From assembly GCF_001953055.1 (NCBI RefSeq), contig NZ_CP019044.1, positions 186,001-250,000 of the forward strand: 64,000 nucleotides of DNA, read 5' to 3'. Position numbers and translations under genes: made by a program. A model generated the notes under the pieces. The model worked only from the letters and a program-made list of their open reading frames with translations, made no database searches and was not told the DNA's origin. This DNA comes from Salaquimonas pukyongi. Its GTDB lineage: Bacteria > Pseudomonadota > Alphaproteobacteria > Rhizobiales > Rhizobiaceae. This document shows, piece after piece, positions 9,936 to 19,909 of this stretch (position 1 is its first letter; the number at the start of each line of letters is the position of its first letter).

Positions 9936-11017
9936 TCAGCTGACTTTGGGTTTTCTTGCAGCCGTTTTCTTGGAGGGCACCATTTCGATGGACCGGATAC
10001 GCCGGGGGTCGGCATCGCGAATGCGGAACTCGTAGCCGAATGCATCGATCAGTTCGCCCTTGACCGGCACGCGTCCCAGCAGTGAAAAGATCACACCGCC
10101 AATCGTTTCGGCATCTTCGTCATGATCGCCAACGTCGAGCTTGCCGCCGAGCACCTCGCGGATGTCCTCGATTTCCGCGCGGGCATCAAGAATCATAGCG
10201 CCGCTCTCGCTCGCCCGGATAAGTTCATCCTCGTCATCGTGCTCGTCTTCAATGTCGCCGACGATAATCTCCACGATGTCTTCCAGCGATACCAACCCTT
10301 CCGTTCCACCGTATTCGTCAATTACCAGCGCAATCTGTATCCGGTTTGCCTGCATGCGCGCCATCAGGTCGGCCGCCAGCATGGAGGGAGGAACGAACAG
10401 GACGGTGCGCACCAGATTGGCCTTGCCGAGTTCCTTTTGCAGGTCGACCCGCGTCAGATCGAGCTTGGCCGAATTCACCTTGCCGTTGCGCCGTTTGCCC
10501 GCCGCCGCCTTGGTGATGTAGCCCAGCAGATCGCGGATATGGATCATGCCGCGCGGGTCGTCCAGCGTGTCGTCGTAAACCGGCATGCGCGAGTGCCCGG
10601 AAGCTTCGAACTGTACCAGCAGTTCCCCCAGCGTCGTTCGAAGGTCGGCGGCCACGATTTCCGCCCGCGGTACCATCAGGTCTTCTGCCCGTACATCCTG
10701 CAGCCGCAGGATGTTGTTCAGCATGACGCGCTCTTCAGGCGTCAGATCGCTGTTGTGGGCGTCGTGCTGGGCGAGCGCATCGCTGAGGTCCTCGCGGATG
10801 CTTCCCCGGTTCGAGCGCTTGAGCGATGCAACAAGACGTGACAACAGCCCGCCGCGAAGGGCGCCGTTCTCATCACTTGCTGGTTCTGTCGGAGTGCGCC
10901 GGGGCCGGAAAGGACGCCCGGCGTTCTAGAGGAGTCTTCGTCGTCTTCGCCGGCCATGGCATCAGGCTCGCCGCCTGAAGATGCCGGAACCCGGCTGTTT
11001 TCACTTTGTGTCATCAT
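9936..11017 (-). CDS. corC: CBS-domain hemolysin-type/CorC protein, with a frameshift near the N-terminus
   Basis: The intact main part (302 codons from 10844) has the CorC layout: EDLSDALAQ start, ERVMLNNILRLQDVRAEDLMVPRAEI, two CBS domains (about 60-210 of this part, with ALVIDEYGGTEGLVSLEDI), and a C-terminal CorC/HlyC transporter-associated domain. Family members are linked to Mg/Co efflux or act beside Lnt. The good start, ATG at 11017 with a GGGGA ribosome site, is in another frame: MMTQSENSRVP to DDEDSS. Adding one base to the run at 10924-10925 joins the two parts. Without it only a TTG at 10844 without a convincing ribosome site remains. Confidence 0.85.
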
Positions 11018-11062
11018 CGTTCCCCGGCATTCAACTGCCAGGCTGGTTGAATCATCGAATGT

Positions 11063-11560
11063 TCACTGCTCAAGATAAGCATAGGGATCGCCGATTCCAA
11101 GCTTTGCAAGTACCCTGATTTCGGCATCTTCCATAACTTCTGCGTCATTTGTTTCCTCATGATCATAGCCGAAAAGATGAAGAAAACCATGAACGGCCAG
11201 ATGGGATAGATGGTGTTCGAACGGTTTTTCCTGCTCGGCGGCCTCGCGCCTGATCGTCTCCAGTGCAAAAACAAGATCGCCGATCATCAGACCTGCTGCC
11301 TGCCCGATCGTTCGTTCCTCTGCGGGAAAGGACAGCACATTGGTCGGTTTCGCCTTGCCGCGCCATTGCCCGTTGATCTGTGCCATGTGCTCATCGCCGG
11401 TGAACAGCATGCTCAATTCGGCGCCGTCTTCCCAGTCAAGGTGTAATGTGTCCGCCGCCGCGTCCACCGCTGCCGAAATGAGTGCATGCAGGGTTTTTTC
11501 CGCCGGCCAGCCCTCGTGCTCAATGGTGATGTCAATCTGCGGAATTTTCACCCGCATCAT
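11063..11560 (-). CDS. ybeY: Endoribonuclease YbeY (rRNA maturation factor)
   Basis: About 165 residues; a zinc metallo-RNase involved in 16S rRNA 3' end processing and ribosome quality control. The zinc motif HLAVHGFLHLFGYDH near the C-terminus provides the three histidines (HX3HX5H). NVLSFPAEE earlier in the protein is also family-typical. The start overlaps the end of phoH by about 29 bp; the frame continues further upstream inside phoH, but the adjacent ATGs at 11560 and 11557 give the family length. It is followed by corC, as in most proteobacteria. Confidence 0.93.
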   Translation of the reverse strand: MMRVKIPQIDITIEHEGWPAEKTLHALISAAVDAAADTLHLDWEDGAELSMLFTGDEHMAQINGQWRGKAKPTNVLSFPAEERTIGQAAGLMIGDLVFALETIRREAAEQEKPFEHHLSHLAVHGFLHLFGYDHEETNDAEVMEDAEIRVLAKLGIGDPYAYLEQ

Positions 11561-12644
11561 CCACCTGTTGTCGGGAGTTTGCAGTTGGCCGCCCGCGACC
11601 TGCCTTTTGCGCGGCTTTCCTGCTGCCTGCCCTGTCATAGGCATTGACGATTTCCGTCACCAGCCGGTGCCGAACCACATCCGATGCCTTGAAGACGATT
11701 TTCTCAACCCCCTCGATATCCGGCAGTAAGTTGAGCGCTTCAACAAGGCCGGAAGTCTGGCCGTTGGGAAGGTCCACCTGGCTTGGATCTCCAGTAACGA
11801 TCATCTTTGAATTCTCGCCCAAACGGGTCAGGAACATTTTCATCTGCATGGAGGTGGTGTTCTGCGCCTCGTCCAGAATGACAGCCGCATTGGCCAGGGT
11901 TCGCCCGCGCATGAAGGCGAGGGGAGCGATCTCGATGACACCTGAGGCGAGCGCCCGTTCCACCTTTTCGCCCGACATCATGTCGTAGAGTGCATCGTAA
12001 AGCGGACGCAGATAGGGATCGACCTTTTCCTTCATGTCACCCGGCAGAAAGCCGAGCCGCTCGCCAGCTTCAACGGCGGGGCGCGAGAGAACAATTCTTT
12101 CAACCGCGCCGCGCTCCAGCAGCGATGCTCCATAGGCTACCGCCAGATAAGTCTTTCCGGTTCCCGCCGGCCCCACACCGAAAACAAGCTCATTGGCATC
12201 CATTGCCCGGATGTAGCGGTCCTGGGTTCGGGTGCGTGCCTGGATCACCTTTTTGCGCGTGCCGATCTGCGCCATGGACAGCCGGCCCGTTTTCTCGCCC
12301 ATGCTCGGCAGGGAGAGCTGATCTTCGGCAATCGCCATGCGCACCGCGCCCGTCACGTCGCCCTTTTCGATCATCTCGCCGGCTTCAAGACGATTGTAGA
12401 GATGTTCAAGTGCCATGCGTGCCCGGTGCACGGCCGATTCCTCGCCCGACATCGAAACCTCGTTGCCGCGCGCCACCGCTTCCACGCCAAGCATGCTTTC
12501 AATCATGGCGAGATGCTCGTCGAACTGGCCGAAAAGCAGTGTGGCGTATTTGTTGTTGTCGAAGGAGAGAACAAGCTGGTCGCTGGCACGTTCTTTGGCG
12601 TTGTCGGCTGAGCGGGCAGGCTTGATCTTCTTAATCTCGTTCAA
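11532..12644 (-). CDS. phoH: PhoH-like ATPase (YbeZ)
   Basis: A 370-residue cytoplasmic P-loop NTPase. A short KH-like N-terminal region (about 20-90) precedes the PhoH domain with Walker A GPAGTGKT (158-165), the ERLGFLPGD motif, and Walker B AVILDEAQN. The C-terminal about 35 residues are basic and low complexity. PhoH/YbeZ is thought to work with YbeY in rRNA or RNA metabolism, and the two genes overlap here, which supports coupled translation. Confidence 0.95.
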   Translation of the reverse strand: MNEIKKIKPARSADNAKERASDQLVLSFDNNKYATLLFGQFDEHLAMIESMLGVEAVARGNEVSMSGEESAVHRARMALEHLYNRLEAGEMIEKGDVTGAVRMAIAEDQLSLPSMGEKTGRLSMAQIGTRKKVIQARTRTQDRYIRAMDANELVFGVGPAGTGKTYLAVAYGASLLERGAVERIVLSRPAVEAGERLGFLPGDMKEKVDPYLRPLYDALYDMMSGEKVERALASGVIEIAPLAFMRGRTLANAAVILDEAQNTTSMQMKMFLTRLGENSKMIVTGDPSQVDLPNGQTSGLVEALNLLPDIEGVEKIVFKASDVVRHRLVTEIVNAYDRAGSRKAAQKAGRGRPTANSRQQVDDAGENSAD

Positions 12645-12716
12645 AAAGCGCTCCGGGCGTTTGAAATTTCATGTTTGCTCCGGTTTTCAGGTTTTGTCCA
12701 GTATGGCAGGCAAGGG

Positions 12717-14153
12717 TCAGACCCGTTCCGCCATCAGCGACACAGGACCGCTGGAAGTGACCTGTACGGTCAACATGTGACCGATCTCTGACAACCCGCC
12801 CTCTACCACCACCGATTGCAGCCATGGCGAGCGGCCAATCAACTGGCCCTCATGGCGGCCTTTCTTTTCGACAAGGATATCGATGGTCTTGCCGATGCAG
12901 GCCTGATTGAATGCCTGTTGCTGTTCGCCAAGCAGAACCTGCAGGCGGGAAAGGCGCTTGCTTTTCACCGGTTCGGGCACCTGGTCTTCCATGTCGGCGC
13001 CGGGCGTTCCGGGCCTTGCACTGTATTTGAAGGAGAAGGCCGAGGCGTAGTTTACACGCCGCACGATATCCATCGTCGCCTCGAAGTCCTCATCGCTTTC
13101 GCCGGGAAATCCGGTAATGAAGTCACCGGAAATGGCAATGTCGGGCCTTGCCTTGCGTACCCGCTCGATAATGTCGAGATACTCGGCGGCCGTGTGGTGG
13201 CGGTTCATCGCCTTCAGGATGCGGTCTGATCCGGCCTGTACCGGTAAATGCAAATAAGGCATCAGCTTGCCGATATCGCGATGGGCGTCGATCAGCCCGT
13301 CATCCATGTCGATGGGATGGCTGGTCGTATAGCGCAGCCGCTCAAGGCCGGAAATCTCCGCAAGCTGGTATAGCAGATCCCCAAGCCGCATGGCCTTGCC
13401 GCCATCGCTGCCATGCCATGCATTCACGTTCTGGCCCAGCAGGGTAATCTCCCTGACCCCGGCATCGACCATGCGAAGCGCCTCGTCAGCGATCTGGGAA
13501 AAAGGCCGAGAAACCTCTGCCCCGCGCGTATAGGGTACCACGCAGAAAGTGCAGAACTTGTCGCAGCCTTCCTGGACGGTCACGAACCCGGCCACCCCGC
13601 GGGCAATGGTCTGCTGGCGGGTCGGGGCTGGCAGTTTGGCGAACTTTTCCTCGATCTCGAATTCGGTCTCGATGACCTTCTCGCCGTTTTCGGCCCGCGC
13701 CACCATGGCGGCAATATCATGATAGGTCTGCGGGCCGGCAATGAGATCAACCGCCGGTGCACGGCGGAAAATCTCCTCACCCTCCGCCTGGGCAACACAG
13801 CCCGTAACGCCGAGCGTAAGGCGTTTGCCGGTATTCTTCCGCGCTTCCTTCAGCTTTCGGATGCGGCCAATCTCGGAATAAACCTTTTCTGCCGCCTTTT
13901 CCCGGATATGGCACGTGTTGAGCAGAACGAGATCGGCGTCCTCCATGTTCTGTGTGCGTACATAGCCGCCCTGGGTGAGCGCATCCTCCATGCGCTCAGA
14001 ATCATAGACATTCATCTGGCAGCCATAGGTCTTGACGAAAACCTTGCGGGAATTGGCGCGCGCATAGGCATGGATATCCCGGTCCAGGGCTTCATCCTGG
14101 CCGGGCTTTGTTGCCATGGCAGTTGCAGTCGTGATGGTTTCGTCTCGTTCCAT
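12717..14153 (-). CDS. miaB: tRNA-2-methylthio-N6-dimethylallyladenosine synthase
   Basis: A 478-residue radical SAM methylthiotransferase acting on i6A37 of tRNAs. The N-terminal UPF0004 domain has the cluster cysteines in [23 protein letters not shown] and GVTGCVAQ. The radical SAM motif CDKFCTFC (CX3CX2C) follows, and a TRAM domain closes the protein. It has two 4Fe-4S clusters, so it depends on Fe-S supply. An upstream GTG at 14192 is an alternative start; the ATG at 14153 (MERDETI) is chosen but neither has a strong ribosome site. Confidence 0.95.
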   Translation of the reverse strand: MERDETITTATAMATKPGQDEALDRDIHAYARANSRKVFVKTYGCQMNVYDSERMEDALTQGGYVRTQNMEDADLVLLNTCHIREKAAEKVYSEIGRIRKLKEARKNTGKRLTLGVTGCVAQAEGEEIFRRAPAVDLIAGPQTYHDIAAMVARAENGEKVIETEFEIEEKFAKLPAPTRQQTIARGVAGFVTVQEGCDKFCTFCVVPYTRGAEVSRPFSQIADEALRMVDAGVREITLLGQNVNAWHGSDGGKAMRLGDLLYQLAEISGLERLRYTTSHPIDMDDGLIDAHRDIGKLMPYLHLPVQAGSDRILKAMNRHHTAAEYLDIIERVRKARPDIAISGDFITGFPGESDEDFEATMDIVRRVNYASAFSFKYSARPGTPGADMEDQVPEPVKSKRLSRLQVLLGEQQQAFNQACIGKTIDILVEKKGRHEGQLIGRSPWLQSVVVEGGLSEIGHMLTVQVTSSGPVSLMAERV

Positions 14154-14249
14154 TGTCTCGCCGGAAATTCGCGACAAATGCTCTGCATTCACCTGCAGGC
14201 GGCACGTTCGCGGGTTCTATCGTCCGCTTGCCGCCGTTGCAAGCATGCC

Positions 14250-15053
14250 TCATTCGCGATGATAAAGCCGCCGCAGCGTACTGAAATGCTTGCGGACCTC
14301 ATTTTGACAGGCCGTGGCCAGTTCCTTGCGCTTGGTTTGCGGTGTGATGTCAATGCACTCGCCAAAGGCAACATCGACATCGAACGCGCCTTCCAGCACG
14401 AAACGCTTGAGATGCGGCGTCAGTGCGATGTCGCCAGGCCATGCCGCGATTGCCTGATGATAGCGGCCAAGCGGCATGCCGTGCAGGGTGTTGTAGGCAA
14501 TGGCCACCGGCTGAACGGCAACGTGATCGATGCCTGACTGTTCCAGCGCAATCTGGGGGGCGGCAAACAAGGCGCTCTTGAACGGCAGCAACCGGTTACC
14601 GTTGCCGGTCGTTCCTTCGGCAAACAGCACCATGGCGTCCCCCTGCAGCAACCTTGAAGCAATGGTATCGGCCTGAACGCCGGCATCCCGCCGCCTTTGC
14701 CGGTTGACAAATACCGTGCGCTGCATGCGTGCGAGCCAGTTGATGCCCGGCCAGGCCTTTACCTCGTCCTTGGCGATGAAACAAAGTTCGCCAATGCTGC
14801 CGAGCACCATGATGTCCGACCATGAGATATGATTGGCGGCGATCATCAAGGGGCGGCGCTTTTCCATCGTGCCGTGAACATGCACGCGAACGCCAAGCAG
14901 ACCCAGCACCATGCGATGCCAGAACAGGGGTATCTTCCGCGAAAGATTGGGTGCTGCATGCATCAGAACGATCTGCACGGGAGCAAGCACCAGGGTTGCC
15001 GCCAATACGATCGTCACGATGAGTATCAAGCGGATGACAGCCGCCAAAACCAC
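14250..15053 (-). CDS. plsC: 1-acyl-sn-glycerol-3-phosphate acyltransferase
   Basis: A 267-residue membrane-bound acyltransferase of phospholipid synthesis that converts lysophosphatidate to phosphatidate. An N-terminal hydrophobic anchor (about 5-30) precedes the acyltransferase domain with the HX4D catalytic box NHISWSD (H75, D80) and the substrate-binding FAEGTT block. The start is a GTG at 15053 with a GGGAGGA ribosome site. It could equally be the OlsA-type enzyme for ornithine lipids, since an olsB-like gene is present at 37.1 kb; sequence alone does not separate these. Confidence 0.92.
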   Translation of the reverse strand: MVLAAVIRLILIVTIVLAATLVLAPVQIVLMHAAPNLSRKIPLFWHRMVLGLLGVRVHVHGTMEKRRPLMIAANHISWSDIMVLGSIGELCFIAKDEVKAWPGINWLARMQRTVFVNRQRRRDAGVQADTIASRLLQGDAMVLFAEGTTGNGNRLLPFKSALFAAPQIALEQSGIDHVAVQPVAIAYNTLHGMPLGRYHQAIAAWPGDIALTPHLKRFVLEGAFDVDVAFGECIDITPQTKRKELATACQNEVRKHFSTLRRLYHRE

Positions 15054-15074
15054 GTCCTCCCGAGTTCCGGCCCG

Positions 15075-15575
15075 TCAATCCCTAAGGTCGAGCCGCATGA
15101 TCAGCGCGTTGCCGGGCTTGCTGTTTTCTGCTGTTTCATCCTGCCCCTGCCGGTAATAGCCGGCCCGCTCGCCGACCTGGGTAAATCCCAGTTTCCGGTA
15201 CAGGCCGATGGCGGCCTGATTGCCTGCATCGACCTCCAGGAAAATCTCTTCAAGCCGGTCGGCCAGGCAGCGGCGGATCATTTCTTCCATCAGGACCCTG
15301 GCGGCGCCGTGGCGGCGTGCCTTGCGCGCGGTGGCAACGGTCAGCACTTCTGCCTCGCCGCCCGCCACGCGATACATCAGGAAAGCACGGACCGGATGGC
15401 TGGCCGGTTTATGGGCACGGGCGACCAGCGCCACAGTTCCCGGCGCTTTGAGCATGTTGGCAAGCGTGCCATCCTCCCAGGCGCGGCTGAAGGACTCCCG
15501 GTGAATATCGCCGCAGGCCGCAAGGTCCTGCGAAGTCGGTTCTTCCACGTTGAAACCGGGGCGTTGCCGGCCCAT
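15075..15575 (-). CDS. rimI: Ribosomal-protein-alanine N-acetyltransferase RimI-like (GNAT)
   Basis: A 166-residue GNAT-fold enzyme. The acetyl-CoA loop appears as TARKARRHGAARVLMEEMI, and LEVDAGNQAAIGLYRKLGFTQVGERAGYYR is the classic RimI C-terminal block. It follows tsaB, with which rimI is commonly paired, and would acetylate the S18 N-terminus or related targets. The frame is open well upstream into tsaB, but family alignment favours a start at the ATG 15575 or a TTG six codons earlier. The stretch 15576-15678 between the genes carries no recognisable feature. Confidence 0.88.
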   Translation of the reverse strand: MGRQRPGFNVEEPTSQDLAACGDIHRESFSRAWEDGTLANMLKAPGTVALVARAHKPASHPVRAFLMYRVAGGEAEVLTVATARKARRHGAARVLMEEMIRRCLADRLEEIFLEVDAGNQAAIGLYRKLGFTQVGERAGYYRQGQDETAENSKPGNALIMRLDLRD

Positions 15576-15678
15576 CCATCCAAATAGCTGCAAGAATCCA
15601 AATCCGCCTGAAACCGTTTCGCGCCGTTGTGCCAGCCGTTCCAGCTGACGGCAAGTGGGCGACAAGTGATTTAGAGCG

Positions 15679-16383
15679 CTACCCCGTGCGTTCGACGGCA
15701 AACCCCCGTTGTGGGGTGGCATCAGGCCGCCGCAGATAAACCGGCTCTGGCGGAAATGCATCCCGGTTACACTCAGCGCCGAGACGGGCATAAACCGCGA
15801 TCGGGACTGAATCGACCGCCATCAGTTTGACGGTGGTGTTATTCTCCCCAAGGCCGGGCGGGCAGGCGTTCTGATACCCCAGCACTACGCCATGGCGGGC
15901 AGAATGCGTGTCGGCCAGCATGGCGGCAAATTCGGTGGTTTCGGCCATAAAGGGTGCATTTGCAGGGGCAAACGGGGTATCGAAATCCAGCATGGCATAG
16001 AGTTCGCCCCGCCGTGCGTCCTTGATCGCGCCGATGCTTGCTTGGCCGCTGCTTTCGGTCCAGCGGCGCAACTGCTCCAGCAGTCCGTGCAGATTGCCGA
16101 TGCCGACAACCGGTATGGCGAGCCCGAGACCAAATCCCTTTGCCGTTGCGATGGAAACGCGAATGCCGGTGAAACTGCCCGGGCCGGTCGTCGTGATGAT
16201 GCGCTCAAGATCCTGATAGGCAATGCCTGCTTCAGCCATCGTCTCGGACACGATGCCCATCAGTCGTTCGGCATGCCCCTTTCCGATGTGCTCTGTCTTT
16301 TCGGCAACAACAGCATCCTTCGTGCCGTCATAGATGCAGGCAGCACAATCGGGTCCGGCGGTGTCCATGGCAAGGCAGATCAT
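15679..16383 (-). CDS. tsaB: tRNA threonylcarbamoyladenosine biosynthesis protein TsaB
   Basis: A 234-residue ASKHA-fold protein that partners TsaD in making t6A37 of tRNA. It begins MICLAMDTAGPDCAACIYD, the phosphate-1-like region, and contains ITTTGPGSFTGIRVSIATAKG, the most conserved block of the family. The C-terminus ends with PVYLRRPDATP, typical of TsaB. It sits between the Nfu-type gene and rimI; tsaB-rimI pairing is widespread. Confidence 0.95.
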   Translation of the reverse strand: MICLAMDTAGPDCAACIYDGTKDAVVAEKTEHIGKGHAERLMGIVSETMAEAGIAYQDLERIITTTGPGSFTGIRVSIATAKGFGLGLAIPVVGIGNLHGLLEQLRRWTESSGQASIGAIKDARRGELYAMLDFDTPFAPANAPFMAETTEFAAMLADTHSARHGVVLGYQNACPPGLGENNTTVKLMAVDSVPIAVYARLGAECNRDAFPPEPVYLRRPDATPQRGFAVERTG

Positions 16384-16458
16384 AATACAAATATGGACCC
16401 GCGCTGGCCGGAAACAACCGGAACTTAGGTAGCATTGCCGGAAAAACGCGGATGCGGC

Positions 16459-17031
16459 TCAGACCGCTTCGACTTCCTGTACTTCCGGAATGAAATGGCG
16501 AAGCAGGTTCTGGATGCCGTGTTTCAGCGTCGCGGTTGAAGACGGGCAACCTGCACAGGCGCCCTTCATGTGCAGATAGACAATGCCTTCGCGAAATCCC
16601 CGGAAGGTGATGTCGCCGCCATCCTGGGCCACGGCAGGCCGCACACGCGTTTCAAGCAGTTCCTTGATGGTGTTGACGATCTCGCTGTCATCTTCCTCGA
16701 AGAACTCTTCGCCATCTTCCGGCAGTTCCCCACCGGCGGCCATGACCGGCTGGCCGGACATGAAATGCTCCATGATCGCGCCCAGAATGGCGGGCTTGAG
16801 ATGGGCCCAGTCAAAGCCGTCTTCGTCATCGCCTTCCTTGGTGATGGTGATGAAGTCGTAGCCGAAAAACACACCGCTGACGCCGGGAATGGCAAACAGA
16901 CGCTGTGCCAGGGGAGAGAGCTCCGCATCTTCGGGTGAGCGGAAGTCTGCCGGCCCGCTTTCCAGCACGGTGCGTCCCGGCAGGAATTTCAACGTTGCTG
17001 GATTGGGGGTCGCTTCGGTCTGGATAAACAT
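16459..17031 (-). CDS. Nfu/NifU-type iron-sulfur scaffold protein, probably Irr-regulated
   Basis: A 190-residue Fe-S carrier. The Nfu N-terminal domain (about 1-90, MFIQTEATPNPATLKFLPG) is followed by an acidic linker rich in Glu/Asp and by the NifU C-terminal domain (about 115-190) with RPAVAQDGGDI and the cluster-binding CAGC (CXXC). Proteins of this layout are called Nfu, or FssA in rhizobial Irr regulon studies. A perfect palindrome matching the Irr iron-responsive box lies 49 bp upstream, so expression is probably controlled by iron or haem status. The gene is separated from tsaB by 75 bp. Confidence 0.94.
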   Translation of the reverse strand: MFIQTEATPNPATLKFLPGRTVLESGPADFRSPEDAELSPLAQRLFAIPGVSGVFFGYDFITITKEGDDEDGFDWAHLKPAILGAIMEHFMSGQPVMAAGGELPEDGEEFFEEDDSEIVNTIKELLETRVRPAVAQDGGDITFRGFREGIVYLHMKGACAGCPSSTATLKHGIQNLLRHFIPEVQEVEAV

Positions 17032-17079
17032 GACGTTTCCTCGGTTTCGGGCTTCTTTGCTATTTGCAGCAGCAAGCCG

Positions 17080-17096
17080 TTTAGAACCATTCTAAA
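17080..17096 (-). promoter_or_regulatory. Irr box (iron control element) upstream of the Nfu-type gene
   Basis: TTTAGAA-CCA-TTCTAAA is a perfect 7-3-7 inverted repeat, identical in form to the Irr-binding consensus TTTAGAAnnnTTCTAAA of Rhizobiales. It lies 49 bp upstream of the ATG of the Fe-S scaffold gene, a known Irr target class. In rhizobia Irr usually represses iron-using genes when iron is scarce. Confidence 0.8.
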
Positions 17097-17175
17097 TACA
17101 GGATAAGCGTTCTACCGGTACAATTCAATGCGGCGGGGCAAAAGGCTGCGCTGAAGCGTCCAGCCCATGAGGGTT

Positions 17176-18222
17176 TCAGCGCAGGAACCCGATGATATCC
17201 TTGACTTCCGACATGGTCTGCGACGCGATGGCGCGGGCGCGTTCTGCCCCTTTGTGCAGGACCGCATCGACACTTGCAGGGTCATCGGACAGCCGCCGCA
17301 TCTCGTCGCTGATTGCCGATAGCTTCTCGACGGCAAGTTCAGCCAAGGCGGGTTTGAACTCGGAAAATTCCTTGCCGCCATAGTCTGCAATAACGTCTTC
17401 CTTCGAGCATTCGGCAAGCGCTGCATAAATGCCGACCAGATTGTCAGCTTCCGGACGCTCCTTCAGTCCGTCAAGGGTTTCAGGCAGGGGAGCAGGATCG
17501 GTCTTGGCCTTGCGGATTTTCTTGGCAATTGCATCGGCATCGTCGGTCAGGGAAATTCTCGACAGATCGGAAGGATCGGATTTCGACATTTTCTTCGAAC
17601 CGTCACGAAGCGACATCACACGGGTTGCCGGCCCTTCAATGATCGGTTCGGTCATTGGAAAATAGGCTTCGCCATGGCCCTTCTGGGCGATGGCCTCGGC
17701 AAAGTCGTTGTTGAATTTTGCTGCAACGTCGCGGGTCAGTTCCAGGTGCTGTTTCTGATCGTCGCCAACGGGAACATGGGTTGCCCGGTACAACAAAATG
17801 TCCGCCGCCATCAGCGTGGGATAGGCAAACAGGCCGACCGAGGCCTTTTCCCGGTCCTTTCCCGCCTTTTCCTTGAACTGGGTCATGCGGCTGAGCCATC
17901 CCATGCGCGCAACGCAATTGAACAGCCAGGCAAGTTCGGCATGTTCGACCACCTGGCTCTGGTTGAAGATGATGTTCTTTTCCGGATCGATGCCGGAGGC
18001 AAGATAGGCGGCGGTCACTTCGCGTGTGTGGTCTGCGAGTTTCTCCGGCCCGCCCCAGACCGAAAACGGCTGGGTGATCGCGTGCAGATCAACCACGCAG
18101 TAAATGCATTCATGGCTGTGCTGCATGGCAACGAATTTCTTGATCGCCCCCAGATAGTTGCCGAGATGGAGGTTGCCGGTCGGCTGAATGCCGGAAAACA
18201 CGCGGTTGGAAGGCTGTGCCAT
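17176..18222 (-). CDS. trpS: Tryptophanyl-tRNA synthetase
   Basis: A 348-residue class I aminoacyl-tRNA synthetase. The HIGH-like signature is PTGNLHLGN (about 14-22) and the KMSKS loop is intact as KKMSKSDPS. The start is the ATG at 18222 giving [16 protein letters not shown]; the 32 codons open upstream do not resemble the family. The protein ends in IIGFLR, as is common. It follows murJ by 110 bp on the same strand, matching the rhizobial order glnD-murJ-trpS. Confidence 0.97.
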   Translation of the reverse strand: MAQPSNRVFSGIQPTGNLHLGNYLGAIKKFVAMQHSHECIYCVVDLHAITQPFSVWGGPEKLADHTREVTAAYLASGIDPEKNIIFNQSQVVEHAELAWLFNCVARMGWLSRMTQFKEKAGKDREKASVGLFAYPTLMAADILLYRATHVPVGDDQKQHLELTRDVAAKFNNDFAEAIAQKGHGEAYFPMTEPIIEGPATRVMSLRDGSKKMSKSDPSDLSRISLTDDADAIAKKIRKAKTDPAPLPETLDGLKERPEADNLVGIYAALAECSKEDVIADYGGKEFSEFKPALAELAVEKLSAISDEMRRLSDDPASVDAVLHKGAERARAIASQTMSEVKDIIGFLR

Positions 18223-18332
18223 GTCAAATTCCTGTGCGCCGGCCTGAAGGAGCGGAGGCAGGCTGTGCAATGGTTTGGAAAACGCGCGGGTTATGGCGGA
18301 GCGTGGCTCCAATGGCAAGGGGCGGGGAGGTG

Positions 18333-19895
18333 TTATCCGTGCCGCCGGCGTATCATCCGCATCAGGGGTTCACGAGGCAGGGCGCCGGTGGCAATGACAA
18401 TGGCGAAGTAGACCACCGCCGCCGCAGCGATAACGCAGAGGACCAGCGCCACCCGCGGCAACAGCGCCGCATCGATGAGGCTGGCGCCAAGTTGATTGCG
18501 CAGCAGCACGATGACGGCGCCCATGCAAAAGCTGGCCAGCAAAATCAGCAGCGTATTGCGCAGGGTGCTTTTCCCCGGCCGGTAATGGCCTTTCAGATAC
18601 AGCGTTCCGCCCAGCAACAGCGCATTGACCCAGCTTGCGATGGAAAACGCCCAGGCAAGACCGGTAATGCCAAGGCGCGGAAACAGCACAATGGCAAGCA
18701 GGATGTTGCTTGCCGCATTCACGCCGGCAAACCACATGGGCGTGCGGGTATCCTGGCGGGAGTAGTAGGAGGGCTGAAATATCTTGGTCAGCACCACGGC
18801 CGGAAGGCCAAGGGCAAAGATGGCCAGCACCTGCGCAGTGACAAGGGTGACGTCGCGGGTAAAGGCGCCGCGCTCATAGATGAGGGCAATCAGCGCCTCT
18901 GGAATGAGAAACAGGCCAACCGCCGCAGGCACCATCAGCCCAAGGCCGAACTCGATGCTGCGGTCCTGCAGTTTGCGCGCTTCGGCGGCATCGTCTCCGG
19001 CCAGGGCGCGGGTCAGTTCCGGCAGCAGCACCACGCCGATGGAGACCGCAATGATGCCGAGCGGCAATTGCATCAGCCGGTCGGCATAGTTGAGAATGGA
19101 AATTGCCCCGTCCTGGACCGAGGCGATGATCTGGCCGACCAGCAGGTTGATCTGGGCAATCCCCGCGGCAATCGCGGTCGGTACCGCCAGCACCAGCAGC
19201 CGACGCACAGGCGGGGAAAAGCGCGGCCATTTCAACGCAACGGGAAAGCCTTCGCGGTGAATGCCGTAGATCAGCAGCAGAACCTGAAGCACGCCTGACA
19301 GGCTGACGCCCCAGGCCATGGCCCTACCCAGCGCGGCCTCCTCAAGGCTGGTGGAAAACCCGCCCCACAATACCGCGATCAGCACCACATTGAGCAGTAC
19401 CGGCGCCAGGGCAGCAAGAAAATAGCGCCGGAACGAATTGAGCACGCCAGAGAACATTGCCACCAGAGACATGGCGGTAAGATAGGGAAACATGATCCGC
19501 CCGAGCTGGGCCGTCAGATCGAATTGCCCTGGATTGTCCTTAAATCCGGGTGCAATGATTGTGCCGACGAGAAACGGCATGAAGGCGATGGCAAGTCCCG
19601 ACATCACAAGCAGGATCAGCAACAGGGAGGAGAGAATTTCCTCGGCGAATTTTTTTGCAGCTTCCCGTCCGCCGGTTTCAAGTTCGCTTGCAAACAGCGG
19701 CACGAAAGCCGAATTGAAAGCCCCTTCGGCAAACAGGCGGCGGAACAGGTTGGGAAACCGGAAGGCGGCGTAGAATGCATCTGCAACCGGCCCGGCTCCC
19801 AGCAGGGCAGCGATCAGTGCCTCCCGGACAAAGCCGAGCACACGGCTTGCCATCGTGGCAGCACCCACGGAAAGAAATTTGGAAACAAGTCCCAA
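18333..19895 (-). CDS. murJ: Lipid II flippase MurJ (MviN)
   Basis: A 520-residue inner-membrane protein with about fourteen hydrophobic helices, which flips lipid II to the periplasmic face for peptidoglycan synthesis. The N-terminus [25 protein letters not shown] and [28 protein letters not shown] are strongly conserved MurJ blocks carrying the essential arginines. [14 protein letters not shown] and [15 protein letters not shown] are further family motifs. It starts 14 bp after the glnD stop, so the two are probably co-transcribed. Confidence 0.96.
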   Translation of the reverse strand: MGLVSKFLSVGAATMASRVLGFVREALIAALLGAGPVADAFYAAFRFPNLFRRLFAEGAFNSAFVPLFASELETGGREAAKKFAEEILSSLLLILLVMSGLAIAFMPFLVGTIIAPGFKDNPGQFDLTAQLGRIMFPYLTAMSLVAMFSGVLNSFRRYFLAALAPVLLNVVLIAVLWGGFSTSLEEAALGRAMAWGVSLSGVLQVLLLIYGIHREGFPVALKWPRFSPPVRRLLVLAVPTAIAAGIAQINLLVGQIIASVQDGAISILNYADRLMQLPLGIIAVSIGVVLLPELTRALAGDDAAEARKLQDRSIEFGLGLMVPAAVGLFLIPEALIALIYERGAFTRDVTLVTAQVLAIFALGLPAVVLTKIFQPSYYSRQDTRTPMWFAGVNAASNILLAIVLFPRLGITGLAWAFSIASWVNALLLGGTLYLKGHYRPGKSTLRNTLLILLASFCMGAVIVLLRNQLGASLIDAALLPRVALVLCVIAAAAVVYFAIVIATGALPREPLMRMIRRRHG

Positions 19896-19909
19896 GCCGC
19901 TACCTCACC

